From positions 1 through 5,089 of the forward strand of contig JAPPFU010000107.1 in NCBI GenBank assembly GCA_028875085.1: a stretch of 5,089 nucleotides of DNA, written 5' to 3'. A program made the position numbers and the translations under genes. Under the pieces are notes generated by a model, which did no database searches, was not told the origin of the DNA, and saw nothing but the letters and a program-made list of their open reading frames with translations. The DNA is from Chloroflexota bacterium (lineage in GTDB: Bacteria > Chloroflexota > Dehalococcoidia > Lucifugimonadales > Australimonadaceae). Shown piece after piece: positions 1 through 5,089 of the stretch (position 1 is its first letter; every line of letters starts with the position of its first letter).

Positions 1-1
1 C

Positions 2-1225
2 TGGCTCTTCATCGGCCACGAGTCGCAGGTCCAGAAGCCCGGCGACTACTTCGTCTCCCGTATGGGCGAGGAGTCGGTCATCATGACCCGCGACCGCCAG
101 GGCGAGATCCACGTCTTCCTGAACTCGTGCATGCACCGTGGGATGAAGGTGTGCCGGTACGACGAGGGGAACACGCCGGTGTTCACCTGCCCGTACCACG
201 GGTGGTCGTACGCGCTGAACGGGTCTCTGGTGGGTGTGCCGTACTTCAAGGAGGCGTACCACTCCGAACTCAAGAAGGACGAGTGGGGCCTGGTGGAAGT
301 GGCGCAGATGGCCAACTACAAAGGCTCCATCTGGGCGACGTGGGACAAGACCGCGCCCGCCTTCGAGGAGTTCATGGGCGACATGCTCTTCTACCTCGAC
401 GACCTGCTCGATGGGCGCGACGGTTCCCCCGGCGGCTCCGAGGTCTATTCCGGCGTGCAGAAGTGGATAACGCCGACCAACTGGAAGTCCGCCGCCGAGA
501 ACCGCGCGGGCGACGGCTACCACAACGTCAGCCACCGCTCCGTCGACCTCGTCGGCATCGGCCCGTCGGGCGGCAAAGGGCGCCGCGACACGGAGATCGG
601 CCAGTCGCTCATGTTCAACTCGCTGATGGAGAACGGCCACACGATGATGGGCGCGCTCCAACTGGGCGACGTGCCGTGGACGCCCTCGCTCCAGAACAAC
701 AAGGTCGCGGCGGAGTGGGCGGAGCACTGCTACAACGAGCGCAAGAAGAACTACGGCGACCGCGCGCGCGTTCTGGGCAGCGGCGGCAACGCCTTCCCCA
801 ACTTCTCCTTCTGGTGCCGCCAGCCGCGCCGCATCTTCATGCTGCACCCGGGCGGCGACGCGATGACCTCCGAGTTCTGGAGCTGGTTCCTGGTGGACGC
901 CAACGCGCCGCAAGAGGTGAAGGACCTGCTGCGCCACTACTCCCTGCGCTACTCCGGCCCGGCGGGGATGACGGAGCAGGACGACATGGAGAACTGGAAC
1001 TACGCCGCCAAGGCGAGCAAGGGCGTCATCGCCTCCCGCCAGCCCTATAACTACCAGATGGGCATGCACCACATGGAAGACCACCCCGACTTGCCAGGCA
1101 AGATCGTCTTCCGCATGGGCGAGCAGAACCAGTTCGGCATGTACGCCTTCTGGGCCGACCTGATGGCGTCCGAGGACTGGGACGAGGTGATGGCGCGGCG
1201 CCGCAAGCGCGGCGGCCTGCCATAG
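2..1225 (+). CDS. Rieske non-heme iron ring-hydroxylating oxygenase, alpha subunit (5' partial)
   Basis: This is the catalytic subunit of an aromatic-ring or related hydroxylating oxygenase, a cytoplasmic enzyme that takes electrons from a ferredoxin/reductase partner not seen here. The reading frame is open from base 2 (WLFIGHESQV...), so the true start lies upstream; about 30-40 residues are probably missing. Counting from the first in-window Met (base 62), the [2Fe-2S] Rieske ligands are C23 and H25 (CMHRG) and C43 and H46 (CPYHGW). The catalytic domain has NWK...EN followed by GDGYHNVSH, giving the bridging Asp D151 and iron ligands H154 and H158. The carboxylate ligand probably lies in EQDDMENW (305-312). 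The histidines are spaced HxxxH, one residue shorter than in naphthalene dioxygenase. The visible 407 residues plus the missing part match the usual 430-450. The C-terminus ends GGLP before TAG. The substrate cannot be read from sequence; the family is certain. Confidence 0.95.
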   Translation, partial: WLFIGHESQVQKPGDYFVSRMGEESVIMTRDRQGEIHVFLNSCMHRGMKVCRYDEGNTPVFTCPYHGWSYALNGSLVGVPYFKEAYHSELKKDEWGLVEVAQMANYKGSIWATWDKTAPAFEEFMGDMLFYLDDLLDGRDGSPGGSEVYSGVQKWITPTNWKSAAENRAGDGYHNVSHRSVDLVGIGPSGGKGRRDTEIGQSLMFNSLMENGHTMMGALQLGDVPWTPSLQNNKVAAEWAEHCYNERKKNYGDRARVLGSGGNAFPNFSFWCRQPRRIFMLHPGGDAMTSEFWSWFLVDANAPQEVKDLLRHYSLRYSGPAGMTEQDDMENWNYAAKASKGVIASRQPYNYQMGMHHMEDHPDLPGKIVFRMGEQNQFGMYAFWADLMASEDWDEVMARRRKRGGLP

Positions 1226-1296
1226 GCTGATCCCCCTCTCGCCATTCCTGCGAAAAGGGTTCGGCGCGTAACGAGGGATTCCCGCATAGGCATTGC

Positions 1297-1329
1297 TCGT
1301 AGGGACAGGTTTCAAACCTGTCCCTACGA
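1297..1329. repeat. Perfect 33-bp palindrome between convergent genes
   Basis: Two perfectly complementary 16-base arms (TCGTAGGGACAGGTTT and its reverse complement) flank a single central C at 1313. Either strand would form a long RNA hairpin. It lies 71 bp after the Rieske stop and 38 bp beyond the stop of the small minus-strand gene, so it could stop transcripts from both sides. There is no U-run on either side, so it is not a classical intrinsic terminator. From memory, similar GTAGGG-CAGGTTT palindromes are dispersed in intergenic DNA of Chloroflexota and some other genomes, and are often mistranslated as peptides such as VGTGFKPVPT; this was not checked here. The palindrome is certain; its role is inferred. 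Confidence 0.9.
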
Positions 1330-1367
1330 CGTTAAGCGCAGTGCGCCCGCCTTATGCGCCAGGGGCG

Positions 1368-1595
1368 CTACGATCCAGCGAGGGCTTGGTTGCGGGAGGC
1401 GTGGCTGCCGTCCGACTCCCAACTGGTGATCTGGACGGAGTTCTTGAACTCGCGCTCGGCGCCGCAGATGCGGCAGACGCCCATGCTGGTCGGGCCGTTG
1501 GGACTCTCGATGAGCCAGTGGTGGCCGTGGCCCGGCGCGCAGGCCTCCGCTTGCTGCACGCCGGCGTCCCGCGTCTCCTGCTGCGTCGTCGCCAT
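1368..1595 (-). CDS. Small HHW/CxxC putative zinc-binding protein (75 aa), conserved hypothetical
   Basis: A 75-residue protein starting MATTQQETRD and ending NQALAGS. The central part carries C19, then HGHHW (H23, H25, H26, W27), then PNGPTS (32-37) and GVCRICGAEREF with C41 and C44. One CxxC plus nearby His/Cys residues suggests a small zinc-ribbon-like fold binding one metal ion. There is no signal peptide or membrane segment. The ATG is preceded by a strong GGGGAGG four bases upstream. The gene starts 26 bp after the citrate synthase stop on the same strand, so the two are probably cotranscribed. I recall short proteins with the HHW-IE-PNGPTS-GVC--CG pattern from Chloroflexota and Actinomycetota, with no known function. 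The longer open frame running on upstream is antisense-free but overlaps citrate synthase in another frame and is arginine-rich nonsense, so the ATG at 1595 is preferred. Function is unknown. Confidence 0.82.
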   Translation of the reverse strand: MATTQQETRDAGVQQAEACAPGHGHHWLIESPNGPTSMGVCRICGAEREFKNSVQITSWESDGSHASRNQALAGS

Positions 1596-1599
1596 ATCG

Positions 1600-1606
1600 C
1601 CTCCCC
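1600..1606 (-). promoter_or_regulatory. Ribosome binding site of the small HHW/CxxC gene
   Basis: The minus strand reads GGGGAGG, then four bases, then the ATG at 1595. It is a near-perfect Shine-Dalgarno sequence in the 26-bp gap after citrate synthase. It fixes the start of the 75-residue protein and is the best evidence that this short frame is translated on its own. Confidence 0.75.
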
Positions 1607-1621
1607 GTGTCGGTGATGCGC

Positions 1622-2767
1622 TCAGCCCCGCTGCTCGATGGGCGTGTATGCCAGGTCCACCGGGCCGACGTATTGCATGAGCGGTCGGATCAGGATGTTG
1701 CGGTCTTGCTGTTCGAGTATCTGGGCGACGTAGCCCGGGATACGGGCGAGGGCGAAGATGGAGACGAAGAGGTCTTCGGGGATGCCGAGCAGGTAGTAGA
1801 CCGAGCCGGACCAGAAGTCCACGTTGACGCAGATGCCGCGCTCGGCGTAGGGCGCCATGCGCTCTTCCACCTTGCTCAGGATGCGGAACCACTTGGGGTC
1901 GCCCGACTTCTCGGCGAGGAGGCGCGAGCCTTCGCGCAGGTGGCGCGCGCGCGGGTCTTCCGCCTTGTAGACGGCGTGGCCGAAGCCCATGATGCGCTCG
2001 CGGTTGGCGCGCTTCTGCTCTAGGTAGGCGTCGACATTGGACTCTTCGCCGATCTCGAGGGCCATCTTCATCACGCCCTCGGCGGCGCCGCCGTGCAGCG
2101 GCCCCTTCAGCGTGGCGATGCCTGACGCGACGCAGCAATGCAGGTCGGCCAGCGTGCTCGCCGTTACGCGCGCCGCGAACGACGACGCGTTCGCCCCGTG
2201 GTCGAGGTGGACGATGAAGTCCTTGTCCATCAACCGCGTCGTGTCCTCGTCGGGCCGCTCGCCGAGCAGCATGTAGAGGAAGTTGCCTGCGTGGTTGAGG
2301 GAGGGGTCGGGGTCGAGGACGGGCTGACCGGTGCGGATGCGGTGGTGCGCGGCGACGATGGTCGTCGCTTGGGCGGTGAGTTCTACGCCTTTGCGCAGCG
2401 CCGCCTCGTGCGATGCGTCGTCCGCGTCCGGCACGAACGCCGACAGCGCCGATATGGCGGTGCGGAGCACGTCCATTGGGTGGGCGTGCTTGATGCGGTC
2501 GATGATGTCGAGCAGCGGCGCGGGCAGGGCGCCCGCCGTCTTGAGTTGGGCGTTGAAGGCGGCCAACTCGCCTTGGGTGGGTAGATGGCCGTGCAGCAGG
2601 AGGAAGACCGACTCTTCGAAGGTGGAGTGTTCGGCGAGGTCGTGGATGTCGTAGCCGCGATAGATAAGGCGGCCAACGTCGCCGATGACGTTGCTCGACG
2701 CGGTGGTGTCGAGGTACACCCCGCGCAGCCCCCGCTTCAGCTCAACCTCTTCCTGCTGGTCAACCAT
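1622..2767 (-). CDS. gltA: Citrate synthase (possibly 2-methylcitrate synthase)
   Basis: The enzyme condenses oxaloacetate with acetyl-CoA to citrate at the entry of the TCA cycle, as a soluble homodimer. It is 381 residues from the ATG at 2767, or 385 from an ATG at 2779; numbering here is from 2779. The catalytic triad is visible: H229 in GPLHGGA, H268 in MGFGHAVYK followed by DPRAR, and D321 in NVDFWSG. Substrate-binding features include HLDHGANASS (191-200) and a C-terminal LIRP (363-366). The size is that of the short citrate synthases of Gram-positives, archaea and Chloroflexota, without the N-terminal extension of the NADH-regulated Gram-negative enzymes. I chose 2767 because GGAGAAGG sits just before it while nothing resembling a ribosome site precedes 2779. 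The small HHW/CxxC gene follows in the same direction; korAB diverges upstream. Short citrate and 2-methylcitrate synthases are hard to separate by sequence; the TCA neighbour favours citrate. Confidence 0.95.
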   Translation of the reverse strand: MVDQQEEVELKRGLRGVYLDTTASSNVIGDVGRLIYRGYDIHDLAEHSTFEESVFLLLHGHLPTQGELAAFNAQLKTAGALPAPLLDIIDRIKHAHPMDVLRTAISALSAFVPDADDASHEAALRKGVELTAQATTIVAAHHRIRTGQPVLDPDPSLNHAGNFLYMLLGERPDEDTTRLMDKDFIVHLDHGANASSFAARVTASTLADLHCCVASGIATLKGPLHGGAAEGVMKMALEIGEESNVDAYLEQKRANRERIMGFGHAVYKAEDPRARHLREGSRLLAEKSGDPKWFRILSKVEERMAPYAERGICVNVDFWSGSVYYLLGIPEDLFVSIFALARIPGYVAQILEQQDRNILIRPLMQYVGPVDLAYTPIEQRG

Positions 2768-2769
2768 CG

Positions 2770-2777
2770 CCTTCTCC
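2770..2777 (-). promoter_or_regulatory. Ribosome binding site deciding the citrate synthase start
   Basis: The minus strand reads GGAGAAGG, two bases, then ATG at 2767; the GGAG core is six bases from that ATG. The ATG at 2779, four codons upstream in frame, has only GCAACTTT before it. The downstream ATG is therefore the likelier start, and the upstream ATG overlaps the ribosome site. Confidence 0.6.
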
Positions 2778-2943
2778 ATAAAGTTGCGGCGGCCGCTTAC
2801 GGTTCCAGGCGCGGCTTTCCAAGCAGACCGCAGCGTGCGGATTGCGATGGCGTGATGCCGAGCGGGAAGGCGTCCGCGCCCGATGCCGCCGACGGCCGCG
2901 GCATGCTCCCCGCCGCTGCCGCCCTTCTCCTGAGCCTGCTCCT

Positions 2944-2973
2944 ATCATAGCCACCCGGCGGCTTGCCTGTCAA
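2944..2973 (-). promoter_or_regulatory. Sigma70-type promoter for the citrate synthase operon
   Basis: On the minus strand a perfect -35 TTGACA (2973-2968) is followed, after an 18-base spacer, by -10 TATGAT (2949-2944), five of six matches to TATAAT. Transcription would start near 2937, leaving a leader of about 170 nt before the ATG at 2767. In such GC-rich DNA this pair is unlikely by chance. The spacer contains a near-palindrome (2949-2963) that could bind a regulator. Not tested experimentally. Confidence 0.75.
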
Positions 2974-3131
2974 ACCCAGGTGCATTCGCGGCGAGCGCGC
3001 CATGACCGACCTGCTTCGGCGGCGCTTTCCGTCGCCCGGCGCGCCCGTGCCGCGCCATTCCGTTCATCCGCGCGGCGGCGGAGTGGTCTGGACACGCACC
3101 GTCATCGGGCGCGTTTAGCGTGAATGGCCGT

Positions 3132-3160
3132 TTGACACTCCCGCCCGGCGCGCATAGGCT
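3132..3160 (+). promoter_or_regulatory. Sigma70-type promoter for korAB
   Basis: A perfect -35 TTGACA (3132-3137) is followed, after exactly 17 bases, by TAGGCT (3155-3160), which keeps the three most important -10 positions (T1, A2, T6). Transcription would start around 3167, giving a leader of about 96 nt before the korA ATG at 3264. Because this promoter lies inside the longest open frame that ends with korA (ATG at 3120), it also argues that the 3120 start is not used. Confidence 0.72.
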
Positions 3161-3167
3161 AGGGTTT

Positions 3168-3203
3168 GGCGCAGGGGGCGTGGCCCCGCCGCCCCTGTTT
3201 GCC
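3168..3203 (+). other. Possible hairpin in the korA leader
   Basis: CAGGGG (3172-3177) pairs with CCCCTG (3192-3197), extendable inward with a small bulge, and outer GGC/GCC (3168-3170 with 3201-3203) may add to it. It would form at the very 5' end of the predicted korA transcript. GC-rich leaders fold readily, so this may only protect the RNA end or mean nothing. Confidence 0.3.
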
Positions 3204-3249
3204 GACACAACGGCCCGCGGCTCACCCACAGCCCCGTCGGGCCACCGGT

Positions 3250-3254
3250 GGAGG
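3250..3254 (+). promoter_or_regulatory. Ribosome binding site deciding the korA start
   Basis: GGAGG lies nine bases before the ATG at 3264. The family's N-terminal pattern (a beta strand leading into GEGGQGV) begins right after this ATG, so it marks the true start; the in-frame ATG 48 codons upstream is not followed by any conserved sequence. Confidence 0.8.
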
Positions 3255-3263
3255 ATTCACCAC

Positions 3264-4970
3264 ATGGCCGGCCAGACCGAGTTCGTTGTCCGCTTCGCCG
3301 GAGAGGGTGGGCAGGGCGTGGTTACCGCCGCCGAGTTCGTGGCCCGCGCGGCCACTGCCGTTGGCTACCACGCCCTTACCTTCGCCACCTTCCCCTCGCA
3401 GATTCTCGGAGGGCCGACGTGGACGCAGGCCCGCGTGGCCCGCAGCCCCGTCAAGAGTCCGGGCGACGCGGTGGACATCCTCGTCGCCTTCAACGACTAC
3501 GCCTACCAGGAGCACCGGGGCGACGTGCGCGAGGGCGGCGTCATCCTCCTCGACCCCTCCGTTACTCCCGACGCGGCGGCGGGCGAGCGCACCATCGTCA
3601 TCCCCTTCGACGAACTAGCGAAGCAGACGGGGGAGTCGCGCGCGGCCAACATGGTCGTGATGGGCGCTCTGTCCAAGCTCATCAACATGCCCCTCGACTA
3701 CTTCAAGCAGTTCGTCTCCGCGCGTTTCGCGGGGCGGGAGAAGATCATCGCCGCGAACCACATGGGCCTCGACCTGGGCATCGCGCAGATGGCGGAGACC
3801 GACGCTATCGCCGACCTGGGCGAGCCGGACAAGCCGGACTACCAGCAGTCGTTCATCAAAGGGAACGACGCGCTCAGCATGGGCGCCCTCGCGGGCGGCC
3901 TCACCTTCTACGTCGGCTACCCCATCTCTCCCGCGACGCCGGTGCTGCTCTACATGGAGCGTAACCTCGTCGGCGATGGCAAGTTCGCCTATCAGGCCAG
4001 TTCCGAGATCGAGGCGATCGGCGCCATCCTCGGCGCGGGCTTCGCGGGCAAGAAGGCGATGACCGCCACCTCCGGCCCCGGCTTCACGCTGATGGGCGAG
4101 GGCCTCGGCCTCGCGTGGATGGCGGAGATTCCCCTCGTGGTGATCGACGTGCAGCGTGGCGGCCCCGCCACCGGTCTGCCGACCAAGACGGAGCAGTCCG
4201 ACCTGATGCAGGCGCTCAGCCCCGCGCATGGCGACTCGCGCTTCCCGGTCATCGCGCCGGGCTCTGTTGAAGAGTGCTTCCACGCGGGCGTTACGGCGCT
4301 CAACTGGGCCGAGCGCTACCAAGGCCCGGTCATCGTCTTGAGCGAGCACTCGCTGGCGGAGCGGGCGCAGAACATCCGCAAGCCCGACCTAGACGCGGTG
4401 AAGGCGGAGCGGCGTTCCGTCTACGGCGGCTCCAACGGCTACCTGCGCTACGAGGCGCCCGACCTCTCGCCCATGCCCATCCCCGGCGGCCCCGGCGCCT
4501 ACGTCGCCAACGGGTCGGAGCACGACCCCTACGGCGACACGACGCACCTCCCCCGCTACCACATCCACATGACGGAGCGGCGCTTCGGCAAGCTCGCGCT
4601 GCTCAGCGACGGCTCCTACGAGAGCAAGCGCGCCGACGCCTCAGCGGTGCTGATGCCTTGGGGGGGCTCCAAAGGCTCGGGCGAGGAGGCCTACGCGCTG
4701 CTGGAGGCCGACGGCGTCGACATCGGCTGGCGCTACACCATGTTCCTGAACCCGCTGCCTCCGGCGCTGTTGGAGGAGTTGCGGGAGAAGGAGTTGGTGC
4801 TCGTGCCGGAACTGAACTACCAGGGGCAGTTCGCTGGAGTGCTGCGTTCGCTTGGCGTGAAGGCCGAGGCGTTGACGCAGTACACAGGGCTGCCGTTCAA
4901 GGCGGGCGAACTCGCCCAGCGCGTCAAAGACCGGCTCCGCGCCGGCACAAAGCAGGCGGTGAACGTATGA
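3264..4970 (+). CDS. korA: 2-oxoglutarate:ferredoxin oxidoreductase, alpha subunit (fused gamma-alpha domains)
   Basis: KorA forms, with KorB, the oxygenase-free enzyme that interconverts 2-oxoglutarate + CoA and succinyl-CoA + CO2 with ferredoxin as electron carrier. The protein has 568 residues. Residues 1-180 are the gamma domain, with FAGEGGQGV (11-19) and PSQILGGPTW (44-53). A linker leads to the alpha (pyrimidine-binding) domain from about 198: GNDALSMGAL, YVGYPISPATP (216-226), SSEIEAIGAILGAGFAG (247-262), TSGPGF (269-274), and ATGLPTKTEQSDLM (302-315), the hallmark of KorA-type alpha subunits. The C-terminal domain (about 440-568) holds VPELNYQGQF (514-523). Length matches the KorA family. 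The start at 3264 is set by GGAGG and by domain alignment. The stop overlaps the korB start (ATGA), so the two are translationally coupled. Another 2-oxoacid substrate cannot be strictly excluded. Confidence 0.95.
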   Translation: MAGQTEFVVRFAGEGGQGVVTAAEFVARAATAVGYHALTFATFPSQILGGPTWTQARVARSPVKSPGDAVDILVAFNDYAYQEHRGDVREGGVILLDPSVTPDAAAGERTIVIPFDELAKQTGESRAANMVVMGALSKLINMPLDYFKQFVSARFAGREKIIAANHMGLDLGIAQMAETDAIADLGEPDKPDYQQSFIKGNDALSMGALAGGLTFYVGYPISPATPVLLYMERNLVGDGKFAYQASSEIEAIGAILGAGFAGKKAMTATSGPGFTLMGEGLGLAWMAEIPLVVIDVQRGGPATGLPTKTEQSDLMQALSPAHGDSRFPVIAPGSVEECFHAGVTALNWAERYQGPVIVLSEHSLAERAQNIRKPDLDAVKAERRSVYGGSNGYLRYEAPDLSPMPIPGGPGAYVANGSEHDPYGDTTHLPRYHIHMTERRFGKLALLSDGSYESKRADASAVLMPWGGSKGSGEEAYALLEADGVDIGWRYTMFLNPLPPALLEELREKELVLVPELNYQGQFAGVLRSLGVKAEALTQYTGLPFKAGELAQRVKDRLRAGTKQAVNV

Positions 4971-5089
4971 GCGCGAAGAACCCCGAGTACGACTTCAAGT
5001 GGTGCCCCGGCTGCGGCGACTTCGGCGTCCGCCGCGCCCTCGAGTTCGCCATGCAGGACTACATGGTGAAGTACGAGACGCCCATGGCC
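4967..5089 (+). CDS. korB: 2-oxoglutarate:ferredoxin oxidoreductase, beta subunit (3' partial)
   Basis: Only the first 41 codons are present; the frame is still open at the window end. The N-terminus reads MSAKNPEYDF then KWCPGCGDFGV, the signature of the thiamine-diphosphate-binding beta subunit, with C13 and C16 as the first two ligands of its [4Fe-4S] cluster. The start ATG overlaps the korA stop by four bases and is preceded by a weak AGGCGGTGA ribosome site, so translation is probably coupled to korA. Typical family members are about 280-350 residues, so most of the gene lies beyond the window. Confidence 0.94.
   Translation, partial: MSAKNPEYDFKWCPGCGDFGVRRALEFAMQDYMVKYETPMA

Larger units (their letters stand above)
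2768..3263. promoter_or_regulatory. Divergent intergenic control region between gltA and korA
   Basis: About 496 bp without a supportable gene. It holds two outward-facing promoters, whose -35 boxes are 158 bp apart, a leader of about 170 nt for citrate synthase and one of about 96 nt for korA. The open frames here on both strands are low-complexity Arg/Ala/Pro translations that lack ribosome sites and run through the promoters. Between the promoters (2974-3131) I see GC-rich sequence with no clear operator, RNA gene or riboswitch. A small stem (CCGCA at 2828-2832 with TGCGG at 2836-2840) lies in the citrate synthase leader. Confidence 0.7.

Noticed and set aside
127..1050. A 307-codon open frame on the plus strand inside the Rieske gene.
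   Set aside because: It is an Arg/Pro/Gly-rich out-of-frame translation produced by GC-rich codons; the overlapping frame has all Rieske motifs.
1244..1285. Two direct copies of ATTCCYGC (1244-1251 and 1278-1285), resembling halves of a common intergenic palindrome.
   Set aside because: The copies are only eight bases and no matching inverted arms remain, so a decayed repeat element cannot be supported.
1226..1367. A tRNA, small RNA or classical intrinsic terminator after the Rieske gene.
   Set aside because: No cloverleaf is visible and no T-run follows the hairpin on either strand.
1293..1616. Plus-strand frame beginning MLVGTGFKPVPT.
   Set aside because: Its first residues are a translation of the palindrome and the rest is antisense to the small HHW/CxxC gene.
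1596..2138. Upstream extension of the small HHW/CxxC frame, giving a 256-residue protein.
   Set aside because: The extension is Arg/Ala-rich and lies across the citrate synthase gene in another frame; the ATG at 1595 has its own strong ribosome site.
2842..3123. Small plus-strand and minus-strand frames in the gltA-korA gap.
   Set aside because: They are low-complexity, lack ribosome sites, and run through one or both predicted promoters.
3615..4349. A 244-codon minus-strand frame opposite korA.
   Set aside because: It is antisense to conserved korA motifs and has the Arg/Ala/Val composition of a GC shadow frame.
1..5089. CRISPR array, insertion sequence, phage or toxin-antitoxin genes.
   Set aside because: There are no spaced direct repeats, no transposase or integrase motifs, and composition is even across the window.

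Overview
The window is GC-rich bacterial DNA with dense central-metabolism coding. The best guess for the source is a Chloroflexota bacterium of the Dehalococcoidia/SAR202 kind (moderate confidence). This rests on a stand-alone Rieske ring-hydroxylating oxygenase, a ferredoxin-type 2-oxoacid oxidoreductase with fused gamma and alpha domains, a short citrate synthase, a small HHW/CxxC protein of a type I associate with that phylum, and an intergenic palindrome of a type I associate with such genomes. No rRNA or other phylogenetic marker is present, and other high-GC groups such as Actinomycetota are not excluded.

Layout. Bases 2-1225 (+) hold the 3' 407 codons of a Rieske non-heme iron oxygenase alpha subunit cut by the window edge. 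Bases 1226-1367 are a gap between convergent genes carrying a perfect 33-bp palindrome. On the minus strand, a citrate synthase gene (2767 to 1622) is followed 26 bp later by a 75-codon gene for a small probable zinc-binding protein (1595 to 1368); the two look like one operon. Bases 2768-3263 are a divergent control region with no gene but with two well-formed sigma70-type promoters pointing outward, each with a perfect TTGACA. On the plus strand, korA (3264-4970) overlaps korB (from 4967, cut by the window end) by four bases.

How the genes fit together. Citrate synthase makes citrate from oxaloacetate and acetyl-CoA. KorAB interconverts 2-oxoglutarate and succinyl-CoA using ferredoxin. The two sit back to back on a shared control region, so the centre of the window is a TCA-cycle locus in which the ferredoxin enzyme probably replaces the NAD-linked 2-oxoglutarate dehydrogenase. 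The Rieske enzyme is probably unrelated in regulation; it would open or hydroxylate an aromatic or other ring substrate whose products could feed the cycle.

No defence system, mobile gene, CRISPR array or RNA gene was found. The most open questions are the small protein paired with citrate synthase, the palindrome, and the divergent promoter pair.
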